This document shows, in pieces, positions 36,421-48,719 of a DNA stretch of 64,000 bases; the first letter of the stretch is position 1; each line of letters begins with the position of its first letter. The stretch is from Manis javanica (lineage: Eukaryota > Chordata > Mammalia > Pholidota > Manidae), in the NCBI RefSeq assembly GCF_040802235.1, contig NC_133161.1:46055001-46119000 (forward strand), given 5' to 3'. The notes under the pieces are model-generated. The model saw only the letters and a program-made list of their open reading frames with translations, made no database searches and was not told the DNA's origin. The translations under genes and the position numbers were made by a program.

Positions 36421-37289
36421 GTTGGTTTTTTTGTCTTTTGTTTTTGTTTTTCAAATCAGTGGCTTTCTTCCAATGTCCAGTGGTTCCTCTCAGTATGGTT
36501 ATATATTAAGTTTGAGAAGCTGAGTTACTGGTTGGAAGCTCCACTGTGTGGAGGTGACTGCAGTACCCAAGGCCACTGGAGGACTCCACGAGTCAGGATG
36601 TACAGGTTCCTTTCTCTAAGTGGATTCAATTATTCCAGAGAAGAGTCCTTCAGTCTCCTGCCCAGGGTGAGAGACAGAGGCAGGTGGTGCTTGCTGCCAG
36701 CTTTCTGGGAGCCAAGTGTTCAAGGGGCCAGAAGCATGGCCGTGTGTAGATTTTCTCGTAGTTTTCAATTGGATGCTTCCTCCCCAGCTTTTACTGTATT
36801 TCGTATACTCACATCTAGAGTTTCTCTGGTTTAATTTTTCAAAGAATAAATTTTTCCACAGAGTAAGTCTCAACCTTACTCTGTCAGCTTTGGGGAGGGG
36901 ACCTGAGGCTTCACCTGCCAGTACAGAATTCCACCAAGCCCTCTGTTTCCAGCCCGGCGCCTCACCTTAGCCTTCCGCAGTATCTAGTACTTAGCATTTT
37001 GACCCTTTCTGTGGGTTTGTAATGTGAATTAGCTTGTTTCTCATTCATATTCTGCTTTCATTCTCTGCAAACTGTTCACTTTCCATGTAACAATAACAAA
37101 TAATTTGATGTGCCTTATTTGCTGATGTCTTTCCAATTTTCTTGGGCCAGGGGATTTATACCTTTTAAAAATATCTTTACTTTCAGTTTTTAGGGTTTCA
37201 GGAGGGAACAGAAAGACACAAATGTGTTCAATTCACTTAGTTTTAGCAGAAGGATTAGGTTCCGTTTTGACAAGTTGAATTGAATATAC
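36421..37289. other. Unannotated non-coding stretch
   Basis: The overlapping open frames at 36418-36970 on both strands show no domain and no convincing splice sites. They may extend the adjacent old LINE. Confidence 0.35.
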
Positions 37290-37700
37290 ACGTGGGACCT
37301 CAAGTGAACATATTCACAAGGCATTTGGATAGATGAGTGTGAAGTCTTTGAGAAGAGCTATGATTGTGAGAAGAGTCAGTAGAAGTGATGAGCCTCTGGA
37401 GAATGTGTGTGGAATGAGATAAACTGTGGACCAGGGACAGACTCCTGGGAAACCCAATATTTAAACGGAAGGCAGAGGAAGGGGAAACCATGAAGGAAAA
37501 CATTCTAGAAGACCTGTGAAAGCACAGATTACAGAGGCAAGGCAATGATAAATTTACCAAAGGGCTAATGTCCATGTGTCAGAGAAGTCAACATGTCAGA
37601 GAAGTCAATTAAGATAAAGACGTTTCCATGTAGTAACATGGAGATCATTAATGATTTTGGCAGGATGGTATGGACAGAAGTCAGAATGAAGCAAGTCAGA
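37290..37700. repeat. Piece of the unnamed ancient repeat seen at 6085-7010
   Basis: 'accagggacagactcctggg', 'acccaatatttaaacggaag' and 'gtcaacatgtcagagaagtc' resemble the downstream part of that repeat. A 17-bp phrase, 'catgtcagagaagtcaa', is nearly duplicated at 37573-37606. Confidence 0.35.
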
Positions 37701-38129
37701 GAGTGAAAATCGTTTTTTGCTTTCAGAAACTGCTGACAGAAATAATAGATGGTGTTTTCATGGCTCCAGAACCACATGAACAAGTCTGTGGGCTTTTTGG
37801 GAACTATGCACATTTGATGTTTAAATTTTCAAGGAAAAGATTCAGTTCCACATTTCTTTTGTTCCTGCTACATAGTCTGATTGGGACTTTGTTGCCCTTT
37901 GATTAGCTGTGTGAAGGTATTTTGGTTGGTTTGATTTTAGAAATAATTTCTCATAATCAGCTCTCATGACTTTTCAGGATGGTAGGGGCAAGCCTGACTG
38001 TGTGAGACTTCAAATGCTGGATATGTGGGTGAGGCTGATACGATTAGTCAGGACTTTCAGCAATCACATATGTGATGAAATGTCTGTGGGATAATAAAGA
38101 TAGTGGGGTGCAGTGGGAAAAAATTCCAG

Positions 38130-38470
38130 CCTATTACACTTAAGATAAAACACAAATTCCCTCACTGACCCTCTGATCTAAAATACCACTCCTCAACCCC
38201 AGTACTGTCTCTTCACCCTGCTTTAATTTTAATAGCTTTCATTTCTCTCTCTTCCCCATTACATGGTAAGTTTCTTGAAGGCAGACATTTTGTATCTTTT
38301 GTTCTCTGTGCCTACATTGGAGTCTGGCACATGGCAAGAGCTAAAAATATATTTGTTTGCTGAATGAGTGGGTGGTTCAGGGAACTTGGAGTCTGTACTA
38401 GCTCTGCCACCGACATTACTTGGGAAGTTGCTCTGTTGAAGAGCTGAAATAACTCCTTTCAAGAATAGTG
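38130..38470 (+). repeat. LINE-2 3' end followed by MIR fragment
   Basis: 'gtttcttgaaggcagacatt', 'gagtctggcacatggcaaga' and 'gctgaatgagtggg' form an L2 tail. 38380-38470 resembles MIR ('gtctgtactagctctgccac'). Confidence 0.65.
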
Positions 38471-39731
38471 GTGAAGATCAAATGAGATGCAATGTGGAAA
38501 AGAGATGAAGAAAATACTAGAATCATCTCAGGGAGTATTCCACGGCATTTATGCACAAAATAGATACTATTTTATAATCAAGAAGTTTCTGTCACCTCAG
38601 GGAGTGACGATTAGGATGATAACAATACAGACTCTTCCTGGGATCTCACCCACTGGTCCCAGTCTTACCCTTGTATTTACCTCACTGTGTTCCCTAATTT
38701 TTTATTTGAAAAATTTAGTCAAAGTAGGTAGCAAAGAGGAGGTTGATTCTAAAAAGAATAGGCTTCATTGACTTCAGCAAAAATAAAAAAATTCTCACTG
38801 GGAAATGCTACTTTTGCCATGAATCTTAAAGGTTTGAGGTCTTCAGTCACCCCCCAAAAATTATTTTCAAAACTGAAGGAAGCTTGAATTCTAGGCAGTG
38901 GATATTGATTGTTCTGTGAATGTTTCTGCATATTAAACTTGTCAAAATAAACAAAAAAACCCCAAAAACTGAAGGAAGTACACTATCCAGTATGAAGAAC
39001 TTTCTGGGCATGTGGTTTTCACTTCTTTGCCGATAAACATGGACTTAAATCACTTGCAATTTTAGCACCTATAACTTTTTCAAATGGTTTGCAAGATAAT
39101 CCAGTTTACCCAGAGTTCTGCTTTTATCAAAAGTTGCATGAAAGCAGATTTTGTTATATTATGCCATGTATAGAGTGATATGTGGAAAATACATGGACTT
39201 TGGAATCATCTAGATGTAGCATTAAATTCCAGCTTTCCTATTTAAAGGCTAAGTAGGGCCTTGAGAAAATTAACCCAGGATTTGAGAAACTATTCAACCA
39301 ACCTAGGACTTAGTTTTCTCATCTGGATGTCTTATAGAATCTTCTAGGCTTAGGACTTTTCAAAGAATAGTGTCATAGTCAAATGAAAATATGTTGCCCA
39401 TTAAAAAGTGAAAGGTTCTGAGATGTTCTGTAAAGAAGAAGCCTATTTAAATTTCTTTAACACAGAGTTTCTTAAACTTTTGTCCCTATAAACTCTATTA
39501 ATAACTTGCTGACTAGTGTTTCATAGAGGGAATCCTGGTTTACACTAATGCCAGAAATATCTTAATAATAAGAAATTCATTTAGCTTCCCTTTGCCATTT
39601 TTTGTTGACAACTAAAAGTTTTACTTGGATGCCTAAACTTAAAGTAGAACTTTTGGGATTTTGTGCCTTTATCCCCTCCATCCTGACTCCTTCCATGTCT
39701 TCCCCACCTGTGGCATGGTCCTGCTGTCTGT

Positions 39732-40230
39732 GTATTATTAGTCTCCCAGTGTGGCTATAACAAAGTGCCATGTACTGGATGGCCTAAAACATCAGAAACT
39801 TAGTGTCTCCTGGTTCAGCAGGCTCGAAGTCCAAAATCAAAATGTTGGCAGGGCCATGTTCCATCTGAAATCTATAGGGAAGAATCCTTCCTGCTTCTGC
39901 TAGCTTTGGTGTTTGCCAGCAATCCTTGACAATTCTTGGCTTGTAGAGGCATCCCTCTAATCTCTGTCCCTATTGTCACATGGCCATCCTCTCCCTGTAT
40001 GTCTGTCTGCATGCCCTCTCCTCTCTGTGTTTCTCTCTTTTTATAAGGGCACCAGTTATATTGGGCCAGTTATATTGCATTAAAGGCCTGCACTAATCCA
40101 GTATGGCCTCATTCTGATTTAACTGATTACATCTGCAAAGACACTATTTCCAGATAAGGTCACATTCTGAAGTGCTGGGGGTTAGGACTTCAACATATCT
40201 TTTTGGGGGATACAATTTTACCCGTAACAA
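39732..40230 (-). repeat. MLT1-type LTR, minus orientation
   Basis: On the minus strand it begins 'tgttacgggtaaaattgtat' followed by 'gttgaagtcctaaccccc', and includes 'gatgtaatcagttaaatcag'. It ends near the start of the interval with 'ctttgttatagccacactgg'. A 13-bp phrase (ccagttatattg) is duplicated at 40053-40078. Confidence 0.8.
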
Positions 40231-40439
40231 TCTGTGCAATTCACTATGGGCAAAAAACTTAGGAGTCATCCTTTCTTCTTCTTTTTTCCTCTGCCATTAT
40301 ATCCAGTCTATGAACAAATACTTCATATTTGAATACAAATATATGGGTTTGACTACAAAATGTAGCTGATTACTTCTTATCACTGCCACTTCTGTTCCCT
40401 GGCCCCAGCCTTTATTGTTTCCCAGGATTTTTGCTACCT

Positions 40440-40780
40440 AATCAGTATCCTGGTTGCACCCTTATTCTCCTAAAGTCCACTGGCTAGATAACAACCAGAG
40501 GAATCTTTCATATTTCACAATTCTGATTAGACTGTATTACTTTCTTACTTAAATGTCTCCAGTGGGTCTCCCACTGCAATTTGAATAAAATGCTAATACA
40601 AATGAATACAGGTACGACTAGTGTTTTGGCCCTGACCACCTTCCAAACTCATCACAGACTACTTCCTTCCTTCGTTGTGCTCCCATCAACCAACAACAAA
40701 CAAAACTCATTTGCACCTCAGGGCCTTTCCACTTTCCTTCCAAGTTGGCTCCACCCAGAGAAGATTTTTCTGACCACTAA
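40440..40780 (+). repeat. LINE-2 fragment
   Basis: 'ctccagtgggtctcccactg', 'accttccaaactcatcacag', 'gcacctcagggcctttccac' and 'tggctccacccagagaag' are L2 phrases in order. Confidence 0.65.
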
Positions 40781-41129
40781 CTGAAGTGTTAGCCCACATA
40801 CTTCTCTGAGGGCAAATGGAGGTGGAAAGGCCTAAGTTGGAGGTGTTCTTCCACCATGTTTTGTTGAATGAATAAAGCTCACAGTGTTTCATAAAATTTT
40901 TAGATATTATACAAGAATTAAAAAAGTTTTCCTGATCAAAAATTGTTGGTTTGGGAAATACTGGCTAAAGTTTTATCAGATTTATTTACAGAAGACCTTC
41001 TCCACAACATAAGTATTTAATTCTGCAGGGATATAAGAATGTTATTAATTCCCAGTTTACCTGAATAAGAAGGAGGACCCTTGTCCCACACAGAACATTT
41101 TGGAGATGCTGGTACTTGGACTATAGGAT

Positions 41130-41360
41130 GGTCTTTGGAGATTGATTAGATTGGCTTCATCGCCTTGCTTTGTCACTTACTAGCAGTGTGAAGCTGGACA
41201 AGTAACTTAAAGTCTCTGAGGGTCAGTTTGTCATCTGTAAAATGAGCTGATAATGGTACCTACCCCATAAAGATTAGAAATAAAAATAGAAAGCAATTAG
41301 CACAGTTCCTCATCCATAGAGAGCACCCACTAATTGGTAGTCATTACTGGTGTCATTATC
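41130..41360 (+). repeat. MIR element
   Basis: 'cttactagcagtgtgaagct', 'ggacaagtaacttaaagtct', 'tcatctgtaaaatgagctga' and 'gcaattagcacagttcctca' form a nearly full-length MIR. Confidence 0.8.
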
Positions 41361-42872
41361 ACGATGATGCCTTTGATCATGTGGATAGTCTCTTTCAAAA
41401 CTGTTATTAACATTTTGGGACATGTCTACTTTTACTTCCTACCCCCACTCAAATTTTCCTTCTGGTTGGAGTGAGATTTCAAGGTAAAGCTCCCTCTGCA
41501 GTGTCAGATAATATTTTTTCCCCTTCCTGATTCCTTCTGTTCTCTACCTGTCACATCACTTGAGTTTGTCTCCTCTTCTATGAGTCCAAGCACATGGTGG
41601 CAGAGATGCGGAGGGCTAATTCATTAGCAAGATTGGACCCCACTGTCTGATGCCAGAGGGGTGGCCTGTGAAGGGACATAGGCAAGTAATTCTCACTCAC
41701 CTCAGCAAAATGTTGCCCATTACCTTGTGTGTCATGTATTATGTCCTCTCTGGGTAAAGAATGCTTCAAATATCAATTTTAGAAATTAAAATGATGTCTT
41801 AAGGAAAATAAATTATGAATCCCTCAAAATAAAGGTTTTCTTTGACCATTTGTTTGCTTGGAAATCCTCTAGCAAAATAGCTAGATTTGGGATTTGGGTT
41901 GGTATTTAATTCTAGGGCTGCATAACAGGCCTTTATTACAGGATTCAAATGCTCTGGATATGCTTGAGGAATCTCAAGAGGTGATTGAATCTTTTAAAAA
42001 TAGAACCACTTTCTGATACCTTTCTTTTATTGCAGATTTCATGGAAATGTCTGCTCCCAGTTGCCCTGTTTTGTTTGTTTTTTGAGGGGAATATTTAAAC
42101 TATTAAATATGAAAAGACTCAAAATATTTTAATTGCAACTATGGCATTTATTACATGAATGATTTTTATCTTTTAATTGGAATAATCTTTAATATAAAAT
42201 GGAGACATGGGAAGGAGAGAGAAGGACAATGGAGCAACTTGAAACATTTGTTCTTTGTTTCTTTGTCCTCATTCTGGATTTTGTTTTTGATTCTTTTTTC
42301 ATTGGTAGGACATAACACCTTCCAGTGGCTTTTTCAGTTTTCTTGTCCTGAGGCCTTGCACATCTGGACATGTTTTTGGTTGCTTCCACACACAGATGAC
42401 AAATGGCAGGATTTTCCCTTGTTTCTCTTCTGCTGATCATGTCAATTGGAATTGAATATGAGTTGATGGAAAGTAGCTTCTAGCTCATCTTTCAAATATG
42501 GAACATGAGACCAAATGCACAGGTAAATGTTTAACAACTGGCTCTCAGAGGGTAGGAAAAGTCCTGATGTGTGGTGTTTGCTGATTTCTGTGATGCAAAT
42601 ACTCCCACCATGGCTGATTTCAAGCTACTAACAAGATGTTACTGAACAGAGATGGGAAGAAATGCATTATATAATCTGTCCACCAAACAATCACAAAAAC
42701 CTTAACTCCAGAGCACAGATGATAATAAAATGTAGGATACTTAGGAAGTGACAAGTTTTGAGTATTTATTACTTATGTTTTTTTAATATAACTTATTTAA
42801 TGGCAAGTTTTTATAGTTTAATTTTTAACAATAGCTATATTTTAACAACTGGCTTTCGAAGTTCCTGGAAAT
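41361..42872. other. Unannotated non-coding stretch
   Basis: No gene, RNA or named repeat recognised. The 93-codon open frame at 42155-42436 lacks any known domain. Confidence 0.4.
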
Positions 42873-44296
42873 CTAATAATTGATTTTTTTTATTAAGGTA
42901 TGATTGATATACACTCTTATGAATGTTTCACATGAAAAAACAGTGTGGTTACAACATTTACCCATATTATCAAGTCTCCACCCATACCCCAATGCATTCA
43001 CTATCCATCAGTGTAGTGAGATCCACTATGTGCCTTCTCTGTGCTACACTGTTCTCTCTGTGATCCCTCACACCATGTGTACTAAACATAATACCCCTCA
43101 ATCCCCTTCTCCCTCCCTCCCCACCCACCCTCCCACACCCATCCTCTTGGTAACCACTAGTCCATTCTTGTAGTCTCTGAGTCTGCTGCTATTTTGTTCC
43201 TTCAGTTTTGCTTCATTGTTATACTCCACAAATGAGGGAAATCATATGATACTTGTCTTTCTCTGCCTGGCTTATTTCACTGAGCATAATGTCCTCCAGC
43301 TCCATCCATGTTGTTGCAAATGGTAGGATTTGTTCCTTTCTTATGGCCGAATAGTATTCCATTATATATATGTACCAACTGTTCTTTATCCATTCATCTA
43401 CTGATGGACACTTAGGTTGCTTTCATAACTTGCAATTGTAAAAAGTGCTGCGATAAACATAGGGGTGCATATGTCTTTTTGAATCTGAGAAGTTGTATTC
43501 TTTGGGTAAATTCCAAGGAGTGGGATTCCCTGGTCAAATGGTATTTCTATTTTTAGTTTTTTGAGGAACCACCATATTGCTTTCCACAATGGTTGAACTA
43601 GTTTACATTCCCACCAGCAGTGTAGGAGGGTTCCCTTTTTCCACATCCTCACCAGCATTTGTTGTTCTTAGTCTTTTCGATGCTGGCCATCCTTACTGGT
43701 GTGAGGTGATATCTCATTGTGGTTTTAATTTGCATTTCCCTGATGATTAGTGATGTGGAGCATCTTTTCATGTGTCTGTTGGCCATCTGAATTTCTTCTT
43801 TGGAGAACTGTCTCTTCATATCCTCTGCCCATTTGTTAATGGGATTATTTGCTTTTTTGGGTGTTGAGGCGTGTAAATTCTTTATATATTTTGGATATTA
43901 ATCCCTTGTCGGATATGTCATTTACAAATATATTCTCCCATACCGTAGGATGCCTTTTTGTTCTGTTGATGGTGTCCTTTGCCGTACAGAAATTTTTCAG
44001 TTTGATGTAGTCCTATAAGTTCATTTTTGCTTTTGTTCCCCTTGCTCAAAGAGATGCGTTCAGGAAGAAGTTGCTCATGCTTATATTCAGGAGATGTTTG
44101 CCTATGTTGTCTTCTAAGAGTTTTATGGTTTCATGACTTACATTCAAGTTTTTAATCCATTTCGACTTTACTTTTGTGTATGAGGTTAAACAATAATCCA
44201 AGTTCATTCTCTTACATGTAGCTGTACAGTTTTGCCAATACCAGTTGTTGAAGAGGCTGTCATTTCCCCATTGTATATCCACTAATAATTGATTTT
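42873..44296 (-). mobile_element. 5'-truncated LINE-1 with 15-bp target-site duplication
   Basis: A minus-strand L1 insertion of the same family as the copy at 51728-58437, holding the 3'UTR and the last part of ORF2. The ORF2 remnants are open at 43398-43658 and 44046-44282 in different frames, so they are frameshifted. The perfect duplication CTAATAATTGATTTT flanks it at 42873-42887 and 44282-44296. On the minus strand the target reads TT/AAAA, the classical L1 endonuclease site. Confidence 0.92.
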
Positions 44297-44498
44297 AACA
44301 CATCAACTAGAATCCAGAAAAATTCTTGTGTTGCCCAAGGTTCATTGAATGAGTTATGGCAGGACATAGCTTAGTGCAAAGAGTTCCTAAGAACTAAATT
44401 TCTCTAGAAAAGTTTACTTAATAATGTTTCTGTTCATTCATTTATATATTATCTTTTTACTAAATGCTCGAAAAAGCTGTGAAAGTGGTTTAGGACTA

Positions 44499-44553
44499 TT
44501 ATAGGCTGTTATTTTCTTTCTTTTCTTTTTTTTTATAGGCTGTTATTTTCTTT
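44499..44553. repeat. 20-bp direct repeat flanking a 14-bp pyrimidine tract
   Basis: TATAGGCTGTTATTTTCTTT occurs at 44500-44519 and again, identical, at 44534-44553. They are separated by cttttctttttttt. It has the form of a target-site duplication around a bare inverted A-tail. Confidence 0.85.
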
Positions 44554-44629
44554 TGAAACAGTAAGTTAGAATATCCAAATATAATTGTAACCAAAGATGG
44601 GAGAGTGGAAAGTGGATTCAATTTAGAAC

Positions 44630-44760
44630 CTTAAATGAATCCTGGCTTTGTGCCTTGGCCTACTGCTCAACAGTGATATAATCTTAAATTAGTCACTCAT
44701 TTACTTCTCTGGCTCCAGTTTTCTAGTCTGTAAGATCAAGGAATTGGGCCACATAAACAC
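44630..44760 (+). repeat. MIR fragment
   Basis: 'gtgatataatcttaaattag', 'tcactcatttacttctctgg' and 'gttttctagtctgtaagatc' follow the MIR core. Confidence 0.5.
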
Positions 44761-45159
44761 CTAATATATCATGTATGTCCAAAATATCATGATTTATTAT
44801 TTAGACCCATCAGTTCAACACTTTTTTTAATACCAATTATATACACATTTGTTATGGACTCTACTCTAGGCAGTATTAAATACAAATATGATAAGAGTAA
44901 TTATTATTAAAGCGACATCTCACATTTACTCAGGGTCTCCTAATGTACCAAAGAGAAAATTTACCTTGGGTCTCTGAAGTTCTCTTTAGGAGATCTGGAC
45001 ACATCTTCACAGAATGTTAGAGGAAGAAGAACCTATTCCAAAAGAACAAACAGAACCTTACTCTTAGGAAACACAGGAGATCATAACCAGGTAGTAAGGA
45101 AGAGTAAGGAAGAAGCGTTTTTTTGCCCTATCAGCTGCTTCACTTTGCCTTAAAAAAAG

Positions 45160-45480
45160 CAAAACCAAAAGCTTTTTTTTCTGATTATAAGAATAGCTAT
45201 TATAGAGAATTTAGAAGTTCTTTAAAGTATTAAAGATGGAAAAAGTATCATATATCTGATTTAATAGCCTGCTTTGACTTACCTAATATTTTAGTATAAT
45301 TTCTAAAACATTCTCAGTAGAGACATTTTAATTGATTGTATATAAGTCTGTCTTTTTGGTGTATAGTGATCTGCATATGTTAAATTGTTTACGTTGTTGA
45401 CAGTTTTTATATTCTAAAGAACACAGTGATAAATAGTTTTGTTAATCAAAAAATTGTACATTGGACACATGATTTCCAAC
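45160..45480 (-). repeat. Possible old LINE-1 relic
   Basis: T-rich text with 'gtgatctgcatatgttaaat' and 'aaagaacacagtgataaat' resembles inverted L1M 3' sequence. Weak. Confidence 0.3.
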
Positions 45481-47859
45481 TGTAATATTTAAAATTTAGG
45501 AAGACAATTTCAGAAAATCATATACTTTTGACCTTTAGCTTATTTGATTCTGTCAATATTGCTTGGAATATATTTTCCTAGATTTTGTTCTGTTTCTAAA
45601 CGTTTATTAAGAGGAACTGTTTGCCAACCCTTCAGTATGATATATTTGAACTGGAAATAGCACCAATGTTTTCATTTTTTTTCAAATAGTCATATGATAA
45701 AATTTATGGTAAATAAAATAAATAAAATTTACTTTCTGTGGGCAATAGCTTCTGGCGCAGAGTTTTTTGTTTAGAAAGTACTCTACAAATATTTAATCAA
45801 TAAAAATATTCAGACAGATTTAGGATAAGCAAAAACATTTAAGAAGGATGTTAAGAAAAAACACACTTCTCCATTTATGAGAATCACTTTCATTTTCATT
45901 AGGAGAGATGACAGCTAAGCACAGTACGGGAATTCTGACCACTAAATGTAAACTGAAATGAAGTAAGGCGTTGCTCTCATTCACCAACATGGGAAACCAC
46001 GACGCTAACAGTTACTTGATTAAATGTTAATGAGGTCTGCAAAATTGACCCAACTCTTACTTTTATGTTGTTAGACTTACATCAATTAAAACAAGACCAG
46101 TTTTACCTCTTTCTCTCTTTAACATCTTAGAGTCAACATCTGCTTACAAAGGAAGTGCTGTAACTACCCTGGTTACTTAAATATTAATGACATCCATTAA
46201 AGGGGGCTGGAGGCTGCTGCAGGAAGAGTGAAAATTAGTTGCCATGGTTAGTTTTGTCTTGCCTCCAGGAAAGAACTTCTTACGGAAAGAGCTTCATCCA
46301 GTATTTTTTTAATACCACAGTTTTTTTTTTTCCTGAATCAGTGAGAGAGTAAGATTATTGATTTCTAGTATTCCTTGAAAGTAGTATGAGTAAAACATCA
46401 GCATAACAGGTTCACATAATTAAAAGAAAATGTTGATGCATGCCATCATGGTTCCTGGACCTAATTTCAGCTCCTAAATGTATTTTGTTCCTTATTTTAG
46501 GCACAAGCATTTTTTTTCTTTTTCTTCAGATTTGCGCTTGCTTTACAGTGGTGTTGGGAATGTGGGGGAGAAGAGAACACTTCAGGCAGGCAAAAGCATT
46601 TTTTTAGGTACATTCTGTGTTTGGCTGGGCTTTACATGAAGAATGGGGAATTTTATTAAGTTTACCATGAATGAAGTGACAAGTATTATATATTCAATCA
46701 AACTGTAATGATAAACTTTTGTCTTATTGGGGAAATATGCCTGAAAAGCTTTTTAAATTTGCTACAACTGGTATTTGAATATTATCTCAAATTGGGTTGT
46801 GTTAGGCTTGTGGTTAATAGAATTTTACACATTTGTGTTTTTAAGATGTTTTAATGGCTTGGTATTTTAAAGCACTGAACAATCAAAAGCATTATATTTG
46901 CATAATTGTGTATGTCTTTTTGCATCCAAAAATCTGAGTGAGCAGAGTATTTACTCATTTCACGTAGTTTACTTTGACTCCAAAGTTAGGAATGTGGATC
47001 ATTCTTAAATAGCAGTAGCTCAGAATAGTGTAATAGCACAGATGTAAGTACCATATGCCAAGGGTCAGGACTGAGGTGAAGCAAGCAAAGCTCCTGCCTT
47101 CGGTGTAAAACATAAGAGAGTGCCAAAAAGAAAAAAAAAACTGCAATAATCAAGATAAATAGTACTTCAGTGCAATACTTAAAAAAAAAATCAAAATTCA
47201 GGCAAAAAAAATCCATGATGAATGAAACATCAAAATTTAGAGAAAGATGTGATCTGATCCTATGTCTGCATCTGGCTCACATTACCCCAGTCCTGGCCCT
47301 GACCAAGTGCAGCTATGTTCTAACGGATAAGGCAGTCCTTTGAGTCGAGTTTTCATTATCTAAAATTAGTGATAGCAATCCTTATTTTCCTGGCTAAGTT
47401 ATTAGGATATTCAAAACAGCTAAATAACATAGGAAGGCCCATTATAAATACAATTTGCATGTTTATTTACAAATTTAGGGAAAACATACAATTATAAGCC
47501 ATTAGTATTATCAGCCTAGATGAATACTCGAAGCAAACAACAGATCGGAAGATCCTTGGAGGGCTTTGTGTTTATAAAGTTTGAGGCCTAATTCTTAATT
47601 TGTTAGCTAGCCATAGGGGCAGAGACCTGAACATAGCTGTAGGACCATCCCTCTCTTCTGTTTTGTTCTTGGATGCAGTTTAGTGATTTGTGAGAGAGAG
47701 GTGGTTAACCAGAAATCCATTTTGTTTTAAGCTTCCCTGCAAAGTGCCCACTGGACAACTGAGGCCTCACTTTTGCTCAAACTACCCCACCCACCAGGAT
47801 GCCTTTCCTGTTTCACTTGGTTTTCTGAGTCCCACCCACCTTTTACCCGCCTCTGACCA
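45481..47859. other. Largely unannotated non-coding stretch
   Basis: No exon, RNA gene or clear repeat. 45880-46330 is repeat-free and of more balanced composition, and could be a conserved non-coding element. 47690-48028 is open for 112 codons but overlaps L2-like DNA and has no known domain. Confidence 0.35.
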
Positions 47860-48165
47860 TGGGAAGGACCTTCCTAGGCTCTCTCAGCCTGAGACTGTTT
47901 TCAGGCCTCTGCCCTCCTGTGTGGCTCACTGTCCGTACCACTCCTGTGGTGATCAGTCACAGGGTCCTTGTTGTCTTGAGGCTTTATCTAAGCGTGCATT
48001 AGATTTACTTTCCAGACCACCATTTTAGAAATAAAAATTGCTTCTCCAGTGACATTGTCAATCCCTTGAACATGGCCTCCCCCTGGACTTGTAACTTCAG
48101 GGGAGCAGGGGTTAGGTCTGTCTTATTCAGGTGGTATCCAAGGTGCTCAGCAAAGGGCCTTTACA
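47860..48165 (+). repeat. Possible LINE-2 3' fragment
   Basis: 'gggagcaggggttaggtctg' followed by 'tcttattcaggtggtatcca' and 'aggtgctcagcaaagggcc' resembles the L2 3' end. Confidence 0.4.
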
Positions 48166-48270
48166 CATTTTTTTTTTCTTAGTGCAAAAGTGAATGTGTT
48201 GTATGTAAAAGAGATAGGTAAATATTTACTCTTTTGATTCACTTGTGGAATGTTACTGTTTCCATCCTAG

Positions 48271-48459
48271 GCCTAGAGGGACTGGTTGGTGCCAGGTGGA
48301 AGGTGACTGTTTTGCTGCTCCTATTGATGCCCAGCCCTGGTGGTGAAGGGTTATTTTGCTCCATGTACAAACATAACCAGACTTCCAAACCACATAAGGG
48401 GGATGTAGGACAGCCATTGTTTCTTATTCACTATATTGAAGCTGGGAACTCTGCAAAAG
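48271..48459 (+). CDS. CPVL: CPVL (probable serine carboxypeptidase), first recognisable coding exon
   Basis: CPVL is a secretory-pathway serine carboxypeptidase of peptidase family S10. This exon encodes the N-terminal signal peptide and propeptide-like region. From the CTG at 48282 the frame gives LVGARWKVTVLLLLLMPSPG, then GDVGQPLFL and YIEAG. This aligns collinearly with the human N-terminus as I recall it (MVGAMWKV..., GDSGQPLFL, YIEAG). The exon follows an acceptor (gtttccatcctag) and ends at a strong donor (aaaag/gtaagt), leaving one base of a Gly codon. The next exon completes that codon in the correct phase. Human Met1 is CTG here and Met5 is AGG. The frame contains no ATG before 48327, which lies beyond most of the hydrophobic core. 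Initiation is therefore either non-AUG at 48282, in an unseen upstream exon, or lost. An Asn-Gln-Thr sequon is present. Confidence 0.85.
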
Positions 48460-48719
48460 GTAAGTAATTAAATCAGAAAACCACTGGAATACTTTCAACA
48501 GTTTTTTTTTTTTAAGCAATTATCTTACAGGATCCAAAATATATTCTGGTATTTTTACTCAATTGTTTTATTTCAACTATTAATGATTTGATGTCATGTA
48601 TTATCAGAGGTTTTGAGCTAAAATGAGAGTTCATCAGGCACAGATTGTCTAGTGGTGGAGCCCCTGTACCTCTGCTTATAAAACTAATATTGTGCCTGCC
48701 CACAACGGGGCACTTAGCA

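Noticed and set aside
47690..48028. 112-codon open frame just upstream of the CPVL exon
   Set aside because: Overlaps L2-like DNA, shows no similarity to CPVL, and has no splice link to it that I can see.
48234..48270. Start of the CPVL reading frame at 48234
   Set aside because: The triplet is TTG, not ATG, and lies in the intron before the acceptor site at 48269-48270.
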